From Schistocerca nitens (lineage: Eukaryota > Arthropoda > Insecta > Orthoptera > Acrididae): a stretch of 64,000 nt of DNA. The position numbers and the translations under genes were made by a program. Positions 44,319-57,097 of the stretch are shown here, one piece after another. Where the stretch lies: NCBI RefSeq assembly GCF_023898315.1, contig NC_064616.1:705093389-705157388 (forward strand). Direction: 5' to 3'. The notes beneath the pieces are model-generated. The model was not told where the DNA came from, did no database searches, and saw only the letters and a list, made by a program, of their open reading frames with translations. The stretch's first letter is position 1. Each line of letters begins with the position of its first letter.

Positions 44319-45034
44319 AAATTAGTTAATATTTGTCTCATAAATATTCAAATATTTTGGAAGGGTATGTAGGAAATTTATTTTCTGTTCACATAAAAAG
44401 TTTCTGAATTACAGTATGATACAGGGTGTAACAGGTGTAAGTGTAGATGTGTTTATGTGTGCTATTTTGATATGCTCATACATCAGTGTGTTGGTCGATA
44501 ACTCTTCCGACAAACATGTCACAAACTTTATTACCTGATGTTTTTTACACAGTTGTACTGCACCACTAAGTGGACTATACCTGTCAGTATATACTAGCCG
44601 TTTTGTGTCCACGTGTCCACACTTCAACACCTGACATGCTGCCCAGGGGAAAATAAGCATTGATGGCTTGCTCTTGCCACATTTATTTGTAGGTACTAAC
44701 CAACCTAAAAACATACGACTTGTTATGGCTATCATTATTAGTTTGCAAATGACGTAAATTCTGATGTAATGTTGTTCAGTATATCTTCCTCAGTCATCAG
44801 TAGAAATATCTGCACTTATAACCGTTATATAGTGTACTGAGTGAAAGGCTCCAGGCGAATCACTCTAGTTTGCCTCAATGTATTTTGACTGGAGGTGGTA
44901 TGTCGGCCTAGAATATTGCGCCGAATTACTTTGCTGCATTGTTTGATGAAGTCGTCGGAAAAAATGAATATAAGAGCTATTAAATAGCATCTAGTATTAA
45001 GTACATCGCTGTCCTACACTGACAAAGGGACCGC
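44319..45034. other. no recognised gene
   Basis: Starts with the palindrome flank. A 108-aa minus-strand ORF at 44409-44735 (contains LVPTNKCGKSKPSML) resembles a decayed TE coding piece but is not assignable. Confidence 0.4.
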
Positions 45035-46866
45035 GCCTACTCGTCATCACCGATTTCGTTTTGATTTGTGGTATATGCAGGGCTTGGCCAGAAATGAAAG
45101 TTACTGAAGTGTGGGCGCCAAATTGATAAGCCTTTAAAAAAAGTAGCATTTTTGGTGGGGCCCGGACGAAGGATGAGCCATTTATGTTAGCGTAGTTTCC
45201 AGATAGCGACTGCTGCAGCGGAATGAGTACAGAACAGTAACCCGAGGGTTGCGGTGTCAAGTCCCTATAAGGAAACTTTTTTCTTTTTTATTTTCAATTT
45301 TTCCGTTGCTTAACTGCAGATAAAACCGAAATAATACTCAGTATTTTGCCTTCATTAATATTTTCATAAAAGACATGAAAAGTACAGGAAAATTTGGGAT
45401 TGCAAATAAATTTCGACGAAGCGTTTGCAAGACGTACAGGAGAACTTAGTATATAAATTAGATACTTCTCTTATTTCACATTTGATGATATACGTGAGCG
45501 GGGTTGATATTAATCGTAAATACAGGGGAACAGTAATTTTCTCATCCTCTTGCTCATGTTATAAACTCCGCAGTTTTACAATTACATGGTTTTAAATTGT
45601 GTATAGAAAAAGAAGCTTGGTTTATGTTCATAATCTCTCCCATCGCACAATTTGGTAGAAAACCAAGCGTAACGCATAATTTCACCAAATATTGGCGAGG
45701 ATCACTTGTACAATGGAATGTATTTTGATGCAGTCTTCTCTGTACATAGATTCTTTTTCTCTCTCGATGAGATAAATGGAGATTTGAAGCTTTTTCTTAA
45801 GTTATTTACCGACGATGATAACAAACAACGCAGCGTTGCGCTAGTGGAATGCATTTGGGCGGGGAGGGGGGGGAGGGGGGGAGGGGGGGGGGGAAGAATC
45901 AGTATAATCCTTCATGATGGCAATCCTTCTTTGCCTTGAAAAATCTCGTCGTATAGAATTTGTCCTCTCCAGGAGTGAATTGTTCTCCTGCACGTAGGGC
46001 TTCATTCCATCAGTCTACAAGCGTTTATATCAGGCTGTTACAGCTTTCCCAGATTTTAATTGAAGTAATCACCAAATTCTTTATTTTGCCGCTTATTCAA
46101 TCACCGTTTTCTGAATCCTCGCTCGAAATGAACCAATACTGTCTTGTAGTCGTAGGTAGACTGTTGGCAATAATTTTCCAGAAAGGGTTATAGTACATTG
46201 TTCCATATACAAGTGGGTTACTTTGTTCATATCCTGTCGTTCCACGAGAACTGATTTTGCCTCACGATGGTCCAGCGGTCGGTTATAAGTCAGTTGATCT
46301 TGGCACCCTGGAAAGAAAACATACGAACGTAAATATTTTATTATGTGTGACGTTAAAGAGAGTATTTCGATTGACGTCAACGAATTAGAATTCTTCACTT
46401 ACCTGTCTGATCGGACACATTAATGAAATATCTCTTCTTGGAAACATAATCGCAGAGTCCTTGTGTGCGCTGTAGTTACAATCCTTTCTTGGAAATTTAT
46501 TTGCAATCCCAAATTTTCCTTTGACTTTTCGTTGCATGCCTTTTACGAAAGTATTAATAAACGCAATATATTGGCTATTATTTTGCTTTTTTTGCAGTGT
46601 AAATAACGTAAAAATTGAAAATAAAAACGTTTACGGTTGGGCACTCGACCCCGTGACCCTTAGTTTAACGTTCTGCATTATTTCCGCTGCGCCAAACGCT
46701 ACTTGGAAACTACACTAGCACAAATGGCTCATGCCGCCGTCGACTCGCACAAAAACTGCTATTTTTGCTAAAAGCTTGGACGTCTGGACCTCTCATTTGT
46801 GTCACTTTCATTTCTCCCCAGGCCATGCAGACATCATAAACTTAAACTAAATGAGGATGACGAGCA
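45035..46866. mobile_element. long inverted-repeat element with tRNA-like arms
   Basis: Left arm about 45035-45425 and right arm about 46470-46866 are diverged inverted copies; both contain ACTCGTCATC or GCTCGTCATC, AGAAATGAAAGT, CAAATAAATTTC and AAAATTTGGGATTGC. Each arm holds a tRNA-like stretch (45199-45268: CAGCGGAATGAG..., GGTTGCGGTGTCAAGTCCC; mirrored near 46640-46710). The middle (about 1 kb) has no recognisable gene, but has a G-run at 45861-45894. Element class unknown; it could also be two inverted SINE-like insertions. Confidence 0.6.
45861..45894 (+). repeat. G-rich run
   Basis: Four G runs (4, 8, 6 and 12) broken by single A, with G-quadruplex potential. Confidence 0.9.
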
Positions 46867-48625
46867 GTGTGAATGTGAGAAAAGACAGAGGAATTCGATT
46901 CTTCTTCGTTATCAGCACATGTGACGTCCATCACTTCTCTGTTGAGCTCTTGGACAAAAACCAAACAAGGGGATATTCTTACAACAATAAAAAAAACGGC
47001 TATGGTGATATGACGATACCCTGTGTCTTATTAAAGTACTTCTCTACTTACAAGGAGACCAAACGCAATCAGACATTGGTATTTTTTTTTATACTCGTAT
47101 CTATGGTACGTGAAGTTCAGAACTCAAATATACCTCTCCCATAGCAGTTCGAAACAACTCTCATAAATTCTCGATAAAATCAACTTTGAAGTTTTCTAAC
47201 CATGTTTAATATGTTAAAATAAGATGCATATTTTTAGACGAGCAGTGTGGTTCTATGGTAGAGAGCTTGCTCGCTGCGTGGGAAAGCCTGGGTTCACTTC
47301 CCAGTAGAATCAGATTTTCAAACAAAGGTGCGTTCTATGCGAGCATTTGCGTGGAGCTTAGAATACACAAGGCGCATGAGACTTGTACCCTCAAAGTCGA
47401 GTCTCGTTTCGATTATTATGTGTTTCGGCTTCTTTCCGTTCGAACACCTACGTCATTTAAATATAAAATTCATCAAACACATGACAGTTAATACATTTGT
47501 CATTTTCATGAAAAATGCGTGTCCTCTTACTTTTAATTACGTATGGCACACAAGAATTCATCTTTAATTGCAAATAAATGTTCTCAATTACCGGTCTTTT
47601 ATAAAACATTGATAATAAAGATTGTATAATTTCAAGAATTAGAATTTCATTTTTATAGCTTTTTGTATTTTAGGTTTCACGTAAATGTTCATAGAAAATG
47701 AACTTTTGTTTAGAAATTGGATTCCTCCAGGATTCGGACCGAGGCCCTCGTGACTCAGGTGGGTGAGCACTTTAGTATATAGCCACGGGGCTTGTCGAAA
47801 GAACATGATCTTTGCTTAGAATACTAAAAATTTTCGGAAAACTTCAAAGTAGATAGCTGCATCGAACTGTTGTAGGAATTTCGCGTAGCACATATATAAA
47901 AAATTACGTAAATCCGATTGCCGTGTGGTTCGATTTTTAGAAGATTCTGCGACAAAGCGTTACGTAAAAAAGTAAAGCCGAGCAGCCGGAAATTAACAGA
48001 TTCAGTTTGACATACAATATATCTCTGACAACAGCTTATGGCATATTCCCTTAAAAGACGATCAGCTACAGCATTACGCCTATACTTAAAGCGGAAATAT
48101 AGAACCCCTCATTCAGAACCTTAGCATCAGTCAATCTTAACAGCAAGGATGGAGGTAAGTGGCCATATGATGTAAGTAGATGCTTAAAGTATGCAATTAT
48201 TCATACTGGAAAAGTTTGCAATAGATGTGTCTTGATTAAAGAGTACCAGTATCCGGAGAAGATACGCCAAAAGAAAACAAGTCTCAAGATGTTTCACTGT
48301 CCCGCATGTCGTAATGGTGGCTGCGACGCAGAAACACATGATTTTGAAATTCCTTATTCATCAGAAAATCGCAAAAAAATGTTCGTCTGTTACTGCAATT
48401 ACCTTTCCCAGGATCTAGTCGAATATGATAGAAATTTCATCCTTTATTTAGGTGCGCATGAATTTCGTGGTCTCTAGATGATTACTTGATAGTTGCAGAT
48501 GTAGATATCGGTCGATATTCCTGAAAAAGAAACTGCGTCTATATAAGTGTTGTGCAAATTGTTGTGAAGTACATGGCAGGAGGTACAGTACTTCCCAGTG
48601 TACCACATATTATGGTTTCTTCGCA
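46867..48625. other. no gene; two weak tRNA-like stretches
   Basis: Plus-strand 47238-47305 reads TGTGGTTCTATGGTAGAGAG with CTGGGTTCACTTCCCAG, tRNA-like but without a matching acceptor stem. Minus-strand 47730-47800 shows CGGTCCGAATCCTGG. They may be ends of another SINE or inverted element. A short plus ORF at 48232-48477 is unassigned. Confidence 0.4.
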
Positions 48626-48768
48626 TTGGTTCAAATGGCTCTGAGCACTATGGGACTTAACTTCTGAGGTCATCAGTCCCCTAGAACTTAGAACTACTTA
48701 AACCTAACTAACCTAAGGACATCACACACATCCATGCCCGAGGCAGGATTCGAACCTGCGACCGTAGC
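48626..48768 (-). mobile_element. SINE family A, truncated at the tRNA head
   Basis: Minus copy ending GAACCTGCGACCGTAGC. Perfect 10-bp target duplication TTTCTTCGCA at 48616-48625 and 48769-48778. Confidence 0.96.
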
Positions 48769-49348
48769 TTTCTTCGCACTCCATTCGCGAATAGAGCGCA
48801 GGAAGAGTGACTGCTTGAATGCCTCTGTGCACGCTGTAATTCATTTAATCTTTTCCTCTGTTCCCTATGTGTAGTTTCTTAGAATATTGCTAGATTGCTC
48901 ACGTATGCTAGTTCTTGAAACTTCAAAAGCCGGCTTTCGCGTAGTAGTTTGCATCTGACGTCTAAAGCTTCATGTTTTTCCGAATTTCCGGAGGTCAAAC
49001 AAACCTGAGGACATTCTTACTGATCTGTTTCTATACGTTGGACGTTCCTTGTTAGTCATATTTCGTATAGGCCTCCGCTGTTGGGCAGTGTTCTAGGATG
49101 GGTCGTAGTAATGGTTTTTAAGCAAACTCCTGTGTAGGCTGTTTGAATTTTCTCAGTATCCTACCAAAGAAACGAAGTCTGCCACCTCTTCATCTACAAT
49201 AGTGTCTATGTGATAACTCCATTCTACATCCCTACAAATACGCTCTGAGAAAAAACAACCGAAGCACCATGAATGAATTATCAGAAGGAGACGGAAATCG
49301 GTAAATCTCATGTACTCGTACACGTACAGACAAACAAATAATCTCAGT
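48769..49348. other. no recognised gene
   Basis: No motif or repeat recognised beyond the SINE target duplication. Confidence 0.5.
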
Positions 49349-50460
49349 TTCAGAAAAATTGGATGATTCGTTGAAGAGAAAGGACTTCACGAACTGAGCA
49401 TGTCAGTAACGAGTTGGTCCACCTTTAGCCCTAATGGAAGCAATTATTCGGCTTGGTATTGATTTCGAGTCAAATTGTGTCTAATTGGGGCATTAGATCA
49501 TGAACATACTGAGATGGTTGGAGGGCACTACCCTTTGCCAAGACGAAGACAAACAGTAGAAACTCTTGCTGTTTGCGAGTGGGCATTGTCTTACTGAAAT
49601 GTAAGCTCAGGATAGCTTGAAATTCAGGGCAACAAAACGGGGCGTAGAATATCATCGATATACCGCTGTGCTGCAGGAGTTCCGAGGATGACTACCAAAG
49701 GGATCCTGCTATGAAAAGAAGTGGTACCCCAGACCATCACTCTTGCTTGTCTGGCTGTATGGCGGGCGACAGTCAAATTGGTATCTAGCCGCTGTCCGGT
49801 TCGTTTCTGGTCACGTCTTCATCCTGGAATCTCGTTGAATGAAGTAAAATTGTCTTCAGTGATGAGTCCCTCTTCGAACTGAGCCCAGACGACCACCGAA
49901 GACTTCTATGGAGACGCCCCAGGTAGCGACAGGATACCAACCCGACTGTCGCCCGCCATACGGTCCGACAGCCAGGAGCGATGGTCTGGGTTGCCGTTTC
50001 TTTTCATAGTAGTACCCTTTTGTTGTCATCGGCGGCACCCTTACAGTAAAGCGGTACGTCGACGATATTACACCCCATTTTGTTGCCCTTCAAGGCAAGT
50101 CATCCTTAGCCTTCATTTCAGCAAGAAACTGCCCGCCCGCACACGGTGAGAGTTTCCACTCCTTGTCTTCGTGCTTGCCAAACCATACCATGTCCAGCAA
50201 GGTCGCGTGATCTATACCCAATTGAGAATGTTTGGAGCATTGTGGGCAGGACCCTCCAACCAGCTCGAGATTATGACCATCTAACGCACCATCTTTACAT
50301 AATTTGGTGCGAGACCCCTCAGGAGAACATAGGATAACTCTCTCAATTAATACCTAGTCGAATAACTGCTTGCACATGGGCCAGAAGTGGATCAACGCTT
50401 TTTTGACCTGCTCTTTCTGTGAAGCTGTTTCACTTCAATAAATCATCCAATTTTTCTGAA
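49349..50460. mobile_element. palindromic Tc1-like element: two inverted 3' halves
   Basis: Outer ends TTCAGAAAAATTGGATGATT at 49349-49368 and its inverse at 50441-50460. The left arm (about 49349-49810, minus) and right arm (about 49840-50460, plus) both encode the C-terminal half of the same Tc1-like transposase. Right arm: VFSDESLFELSPDDH near 49850, AMVWVAVSFH, QETARPHTVRVS where QDNARPH is expected, RDLYPIENVW near 50210-50235. Left arm: VMVWGTTSFHS, Q.DNAHSQTARVST. No N-terminal DNA-binding half exists on either side. Broken in both arms. Confidence 0.75.
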
Positions 50461-50893
50461 TGAATAATCATTAGTTTGCCTGCACATGTACATCACATGT
50501 ACCGATTTCGGCCTTATACGGATCATTCCTTCGGGGTGCATCTTTTTTCCTCCTCAGAATCTAGTTATACCCAAGTATTTGTATGAATTGTCGGGGGCCA
50601 ACTGTGACTTATTGATGTTTTAGTCATAGGAAATTGAGATTTACGTTTCCTGAAGTGCACAATTCTACACTTTTTGAAACTTTCAAATACGTAGCCTATC
50701 TTCGTATGACTTTGAAATCTCATCAGGATCTAACTATACCTGCGCAGCTTTCTCCAGACAGTACTTCATCACGAGTAACTGCAACATCTACAAACTGCCT
50801 GAGGATACTATTAATATTTTCTGCCAGGTCATTAATTTACAACATGCACGCCAAGGGACACAACACACTTCTGTGACACATACGCAAAGTTAA
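50461..50893. other. no recognised gene
   Basis: Might include upstream LINE remnant (EHIPYDLHSTHLKDTL-like readings were not convincing). Confidence 0.35.
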
Positions 50894-51686
50894 TTGATTT
50901 TTATTCATTCTTCATTACTAGATGGGCATTCTGTTAGCAAAAGCATGAATGGCCTTTCAGACCATGCTGCACAAATTTTAATATCAAAAGGCTTTTGTAC
51001 TCAAACAAATGTCACATCTAATACAAACTATGTAGGAATGTTAATCCAACAGCAAGAGAGTTTTTTAAACCTTGTCAAGGAACAAGAGTGGCAGGGTGTT
51101 TATAGTGCCGATAACATAGATGATAAACACAATGCTTTCCTTGACACATTTCTCATGCTCTTTGAGAATTGCTTTCCATTAGAACGTTTTAAACGGAGTA
51201 CTAGCAGTAATAGGCAGCTCGTGTGGCTGAGTAGTAGGATAAGGATATCATGTAGAACAAGCGGGAATTATATCACAATGTTAGAAGTAGTCACAATCAA
51301 GCTACAATAGCCCATTACAAGCAGTATTGAAAGGTGCTTAAAATGTTATTAGGAAGACAAAGAGTATATGAATGCAAATAGAATAGCTAATTTACCGGAT
51401 AAAATTAAAACCATGTGGTCAGTTGTGAAGAAAGTGTCTGGTCAGCAGCTCAAGGTCGAAAACATTAAGTCAGTTCGTAGGAAAAATATTTCTGTTACTA
51501 ATAAATCAGATATATGTACAGTATTTAACAATCATTTTCTGAGCATTGATGGTGAATTAAATAAAAATTTAGTTTCTACAGTGAATCATGTAACTTTCTT
51601 GGCAAATGCCTTTCTGAGATTGATGTCTGAAATACTCATCTGTGATACAGACAAGGGGGAGATTGAGTCAATAATTAAATCACTGA

Positions 51687-51738
51687 TGACTGATGACCAC
51701 AGCAGTTGAGTCCCATAGTGCTCAGAGCCATTTGAGCC
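51687..51738 (+). mobile_element. 52-bp SINE family A 3' fragment
   Basis: Only TGATGACCACAGCAGTTGAG to CAGAGCCATTTGAGCC remains, yet it has a perfect 14-bp target duplication AATTAAATCACTGA at 51673-51686 and 51739-51752. So it inserted already truncated. Confidence 0.93.
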
Positions 51739-51833
51739 AATTAAATCACTGAAGACTAAGGACTCTCATGCTTATAATGGAGTGCCTAGCAGAATATTGA
51801 AAAACTGTGCTGCACATGTTAAACCTGTATTTA

Positions 51834-52038
51834 CCGTCGGCCGGGGTGGCCGAGCGGTTCTAGGCGCTCCAGTCTGGAACCGCGCGACCGCTTCAGTCGC
51901 AGGTTCGAATCCTGCCTCGGGCATGGATGTGTGTGTGATGTCCTTAGGTTAGTTAGGTTTAAGTAGTTCTAAGTTCTAGGGTACTGATGACCTCAGAAGT
52001 TAAGTCCCATAGTGCTCAGAGCCATTTGAACCATTTTT
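51834..52038 (+). mobile_element. tRNA-derived SINE, family A
   Basis: Full-length plus copy with canonical GGTGGCCGAGCGGTTCTAGG and GGTTCGAATCC. Target duplication TGTATTTA at 51826-51833 and 52039-52046. Confidence 0.97.
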
Positions 52039-53390
52039 TGTATTTAGCCATATTTGTAATTTTTCCTTTAGGAATGGTCAGTTTTCTGAAGGATTAAAAT
52101 ACTCACTAGTAAAGCCGATTTATAAAAAGGGAGAAAGGGATAATATAGACAATTTTAGACCTATTTCTATGCCATCAGTGTTTGCTAAAGTTATTGAAAA
52201 GGCTGGGTATGTAAGGATAATTGATCATTTTAAATCACACGATTTGATATCAAATGTACAGTTCGCCTTCAGAAATCGTTTAACAACTGAAAATACTATA
52301 TTTTGTTTTTTTTGTGAGATACTGGATGGGTTAAACAAAAGATTTCGAACGCTAGGCATACCTTTTGATTTTACTAAGGCATTTGATTGTGTTGATGACA
52401 AAATATAGCTTCAGAAGTTGGGCCATTTCGGAATACGGAGAGTAGCTCACAATTTGTTCACCTCTTACTTTAACAACAGACAGCAAAAAGGTCATTATTC
52501 ACAATGTTGAAAGTGGCTGTGATGTGGGGTCTGAGTGGGGTACAGTCAAGTGTGGAGTGCCCCAGGGATCAGTATTGGGGCCACTCCTGTTCCTTACTTA
52601 TATAAGAGATATGCCTTCTAGTATTACGGGTAAGTCTAAAATATTTCTGCTTGCTGATGTCACTAGCTTGGTAGTAAAGGATGTTGTGTGCAACATTGGC
52701 TCGGTTTCAAATAGTGCGGTTCATAACCTACGTTCATGGCTTGTAGAAAATAAACTAACGCTAAATCACAGTAAGACTCAGTTTTTACAGTTTCTAACAC
52801 ACAATTCAACGAAAGCTGACGTTTTCATTTCGGAGAATGGACATTTGATGTGTGAAACTGAACAGTATAAATTTCTAGGTGTTTAGATACATAGTAAACT
52901 ATTGTGGAAAGCCCACGTTCAGGATCTTGTTCAAAGACTTAATGCCGCCATATTTACTACTCGAACGGTATCTGAAGTGAGTGATCGTTCGACACTAAAA
53001 TTAGTCTGCTTTGCTAATTTTCATTCGCTTATGTCGTATGGTGTTATATTTTGGGCTAACTCTTCCCATTCTAAAAGGATATTTTTGGATGAGAAACGGG
53101 CGGTTCGGGCAATAAATGGTGTAAGTTCACTAACCTCTTGTCGACCACTGTTCACGAGTCTGGGTATTTTGACTTGGCCTCTCAATATATATATTCCTTA
53201 CTGCCATTTCTTGTTAACAATATTAGCTTATTCTCAAGAATAAGTAGCTTTCACTCAGTTAATACTCGGCAGATATCAAACTTGCATTTGGACCAGACTT
53301 CCGTCACTCCTGTGCAGAAAGGTGTGTAGTATACTTCTGCATCCATTTTCAATAAACTTCCACTCGATATTCAAAAAACAGACGACTTCC

Positions 53391-53592
53391 AAAAAAATGG
53401 TTCAAATGGCTCTGAGCACTGTGGGACTTAACATCTGAGGTTATCAGTACCCTAGAACTTAGAACTACTTAAACCTAACTAACCGAAGGACATCACACAC
53501 ATCCATACCCGAGGCAGGATCAGAACCTGCGACCGTAGCGGTCGCGCGGTTCCAGACTGTAGCGCCTAGAACCGCTCGACCACACCGGCCGG
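53391..53592 (-). mobile_element. tRNA-derived SINE, family A
   Basis: Full-length minus copy near the LINE C-terminus. Perfect target duplication CAGACGACTTCC at 53379-53390 and 53593-53604. Confidence 0.97.
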
Positions 53593-53837
53593 CAGACGAC
53601 TTCCCTCACCATTCTTGTCTTTAAGAACTAGCGCTCGTATCTAAGTACCTTGCCATGGGCAAATTGTTACCCCTTAGCCATGCTTTCTTCTTCCATTGCG
53701 TTATAAATAAAATACCTTTAAGTAAATGCATACATGTACAATTTGAATATTTTTGACCCGGAACTAGAAGTTTCACAGTAAGGTTATTATCCATTGTTGC
53801 TTAGGTTACTGTTTTAATTTATTTATCTATACAACAA

Positions 53838-56113
53838 TCCAGTATTGGGTGATTCCACCCATTTCGAGCAGTTAGTCCACGAACCCACGCGAATTGTAAA
53901 TGGTTGCGAAAACACACTTGACCTCTTAGCCACAAACAATCCATAGCTAATAGAGAGCATCATGACTGATACAGGGATTAGTGATCACAAGGTCGTTGTA
54001 GCTAGGCTCAATACCGTTTCTTCCAAGTCCACCAGAAACAAACACAAAAGAATTTTATTTAAAAAAGCGGATAAAGTGTCACTAGAAGCCTTCCTAGGAG
54101 ACAATCTCCATTCCTTCCGAACTGACTATGCAAATGTAGACGAGATGTAGCCCAAAGATATAGTAGCAACAGCAATTGAAAGATTCATACCTCATAAACT
54201 GGTAAGAGATGGAACTGATCCCCCATGGTACACAAAACAGGTCCGAACGTTGTTGCAGAGGCAACGGAAAAAGCATGCGAAATCCCGAAGATTGGCTAAA
54301 ATTTACAGACGCGCGAAATTTGTCACGGACTTCAGTGCGAGATGCCTCTAATGGGTTCCACAACGAAACATTGTCTCGAAATTTGGTAGAAAATCCGAAG
54401 AAATTCTGGTCGTATGTAAAGTACACAGGCGGCAAGACGCAGTCAATACCTTCGCTGCGCAGTGCCGATGGTACTGTTACCGACGACTGTGCCTCTAAAG
54501 CGGAGTTATTGAAAGCAGTTTTCTGAAATTCCTTCACCAGGAAGATGAATGGAACATTCCAGAATTTGAAACACGAACAGCTGCTAGCATTAGTTTCTTA
54601 GAAGTAGATACCTTAGGGGTTGCGAAGCAACTCAAATCCCTTGATACGGGCAAGTCTTTAGGTCCAGATTGAATACTGATTAGGTTCCTTTCAGATTACG
54701 CTGATACAATAGCTCCCTACTTAGCAATAATATACAACCGCTCGCTCACCGATAGATCTGTACCTCCAGGTTGGAAAATTGCGCAGGTCGCACCAGTGTT
54801 TAAGAAGGGTAGTAGGAGTAATCCATCGAACTACAGACCTATATCATTGACGTCGGTTTGCAGTAGGGTTTTGGAGCATATACTGTATTCAAACATTATG
54901 AATCACCTCGAAGGGAACGATCTATTGATACGTAATCAGCATGGTTTCAGAAAACATCGTTCTTGTGCAACGCACGTACTTCGCACGAAGTAATGGCCGC
55001 TATCGAGAGGGGATCTCAAGTTGATTCCGTATTTCTAGATTTCCGGAAAGCTTTTGACACCGTTCCTCATAAGCGACTTCTAATCAAGCTGCGGGCCTAT
55101 GGGGTATCGTCTCAGTTGTGCGACTGGATTCGTGATTTCCTGTCAGGAAGGTCGCAGTTCGTAGTAATAAACGGCAAATCATCGAGTAAAACTGCAGTGA
55201 TATCAGGTGTTCCCCAGGGAAGCGTCCTGGGACCTCTGCTGTTCCTGATCTATATAAATGACCTGGGTGACAATCTGAGCAGTTCTCTTAGGTTGTTCGC
55301 AGATGATGCTGTAATTTACCGTCTAGTAAGGTCATCCGAAGACCAGTATCAGTTGCAAAGCGATTTAGAAAAGCTTGCTGTATGGTGTGGCAGGTGGCAG
55401 TTGACGCTAAATAACGAAAAGTGTGAGGTGATCCACATGAGTTCCAAAAGAAATCCGTTGGAATTCGATTACTCGATAAATAGTACAATTCTGAAGGCTG
55501 TCAATTCAACTAAGTACCTGGGTGTAAAAATTACGAACAACTTCAGTTGGAAAGACCACATAAACAATATTGTGGGGAAGGCGAGCCAAAGGCTGCGTTT
55601 CATTGGCAGGACACTTAGAAGATGCAACAAGTCCACTAAAGAGACAGCTTACACTACACTCGTTCGTCCTCTGTTAGAATATTGCTGCGCGGTGTGGGAT
55701 CCTTACCAGGTGGGATTGACGGAGGACATCGAAAGGGTGCAAAACAGGGCAGCTCGTTTTGTATTATTACGTAATAGGGGAGAGAGTGCGGCAGATATGA
55801 TACGCGAGTTGGGATGGAAGTCATTAAAGAAAAGACGTTCTTCGTCGAGTCGAGATCTATTTACGAAATTTCAGTCACCAACTTTCTCTTCCGAATGCGA
55901 AAATATTTTGTTGAGCCCAACCTACATAGGTAGGAATGATCATCAAAATAAAATAAGAGATATCAGAGCTCGAACAGAAAGGTTTAGGTGTTCGTTTTTC
56001 CCGCGCGCTGTTCGGGAGTGGAATGGTAGGGAGATAGTATGATTGTGGTTCAATGAACCCTCTGCCAAGCACTTAAATGTGAATTACAGAGTAATCATGT
56101 AGATGTAGATGTG
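53838..56113 (+). pseudogene. CR1/L2-group LINE, best RT copy (5'-truncated)
   Basis: Starts in the endonuclease C-terminus (HEPTRIVNGCENTLDLLATN, then ISDHKVVVARLN at 53976), runs through the linker (PKKFWSYVKYTGGKTQSIPS) and RT to the 3' terminus with ATGTAGATGTAGATG. Frame 54963-56042 is open for 359 aa: FLDFRKAFDTVPHKRLLIKL, SGVPQGSVLGPLLFLIYIND, LRLFADDAVIYRL (intact FADD), LVRPLLEYCCAVWDPYQ, FFPRAVREWN. Breaks: in-frame TGA near 54670 (GPD.ILI), frameshift near 54970, and earlier stops near 53944 and 54148. Not functional, but recent enough to serve as family reference. Confidence 0.88.
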
Positions 56114-56309
56114 GGGAAAGGTAAAGTTCCATGCTCTGGCCCTAGACGGGTCAGTCGAGCCCGAGTGACCACCGGGAGGCAGGCTATTCCATTCACGTCT
56201 ACATGAATGAAAGAAAACATAACAGCGGTTTGGTAACGCTTATAATCCTGCAGACTTTTTATTTCATATCTCATTTTTACAAATCCTGACAATATATTAA
56301 GTTGATCTT

Positions 56310-57095
56310 ACACTGAGATTACAAAAGCCATGGGCTACCTCCTAATATCGTGTCGGACCTCCTATTCACCGGCGTATTGCAGCAGCTCGATGTGGTATGG
56401 ATTCGGCAAGTCATTGCGAGCCCCTGCAAAAATACTGAGCCATGCTGTCTCCATAGCCGGCCACAATAGCGAAACCGTTTCCGTTGCAAGATCTTGTGCA
56501 CGAACTGACCTCTCGATTATGTCCATAAATGTTCGATGGGTTTCATGGCGGGCGACCTGGTTACCAAATCATTCGCTAGAATTATCCTGAAAGTCCTTCA
56601 AACCAATCGCGAACAATTGCGGCTCGGTGCCATGGCGCATTGTCATCCATAAAAATTCCATCATTGTTTGGGAACATGACGTCTATAAATGGCTGCAAAT
56701 TGTCTCCAAGTAACCTAACATAACGATTCCCAGTCAGTGATCGGTTCAGTTCCTTCTAAACACACCCCACACCATTATGAATCCACCACCCCCTTGCACA
56801 GTGCCTTGTTGATAAATTGGGTCGATGGCTTCGTGGGGTCTGTGCCACACTCAAACCCTGCCATCAGCTCTTACCAACTGAAACTGGGACTGATTTGACC
56901 AGGGCACGGTTTCCCCGTAGTCTAGGGTCCAACCGATATGGTCACGAGCCCAGGAGAGCCGCTGCAGTCGATGTCGTGCCGTTAGCAAAGACACTCGCGT
57001 CGGTCGTATGTTGCCGTAGGCCATTAACGCCCAATTTCGCCGCACTGTCTAACGGATACGTTCGTCGTACGTCCCACATTGACTTCTGAGGTTAC
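56310..57095 (-). pseudogene. Tc1-like transposase fossil
   Basis: Read right to left: RRNWALMAYGNIRPTRVSL near 57040, LSWARDHIGWTLDYGETVPW near 56955-56895, SNQSQFQLVRADGRV where SDESRF is expected, then decayed DDE core with NDNAPWH-like and FGNQVARHETHRTF readings to about 56500. C-terminus toward 56340. The N-terminal DNA-binding part is missing at the right. Many stops. A third or fourth Tc1 lineage in the window. Confidence 0.65.
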
Positions 57096-57097
57096 TT

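Larger units (their letters stand above)
50894..53690 (+). pseudogene. second AP-endonuclease-type LINE, RT region (broken)
   Basis: 5'-truncated copy starting at the end of the endonuclease region (MNGLSDHAAQIL). Then NKIKTMWSVVKK-type linker (51395), RT blocks LVKPIYKKGERDNIDNFRPI (52112), FDFTKAFDCVDDK (52360), CGVPQGSVLGPLLF (52550) and FLLADVTSL where the family has the catalytic YADD, so one catalytic Asp is Val. Later SYGVIFWANSSHSKRIF (53035) and a C-terminus ending near 53640. Stops at about 52408 and 52886, frame changes near 51310 and 53240. Three SINE insertions interrupt it. It differs from the CR1/L2 LINE family and could be CR1/jockey group. Confidence 0.75.
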
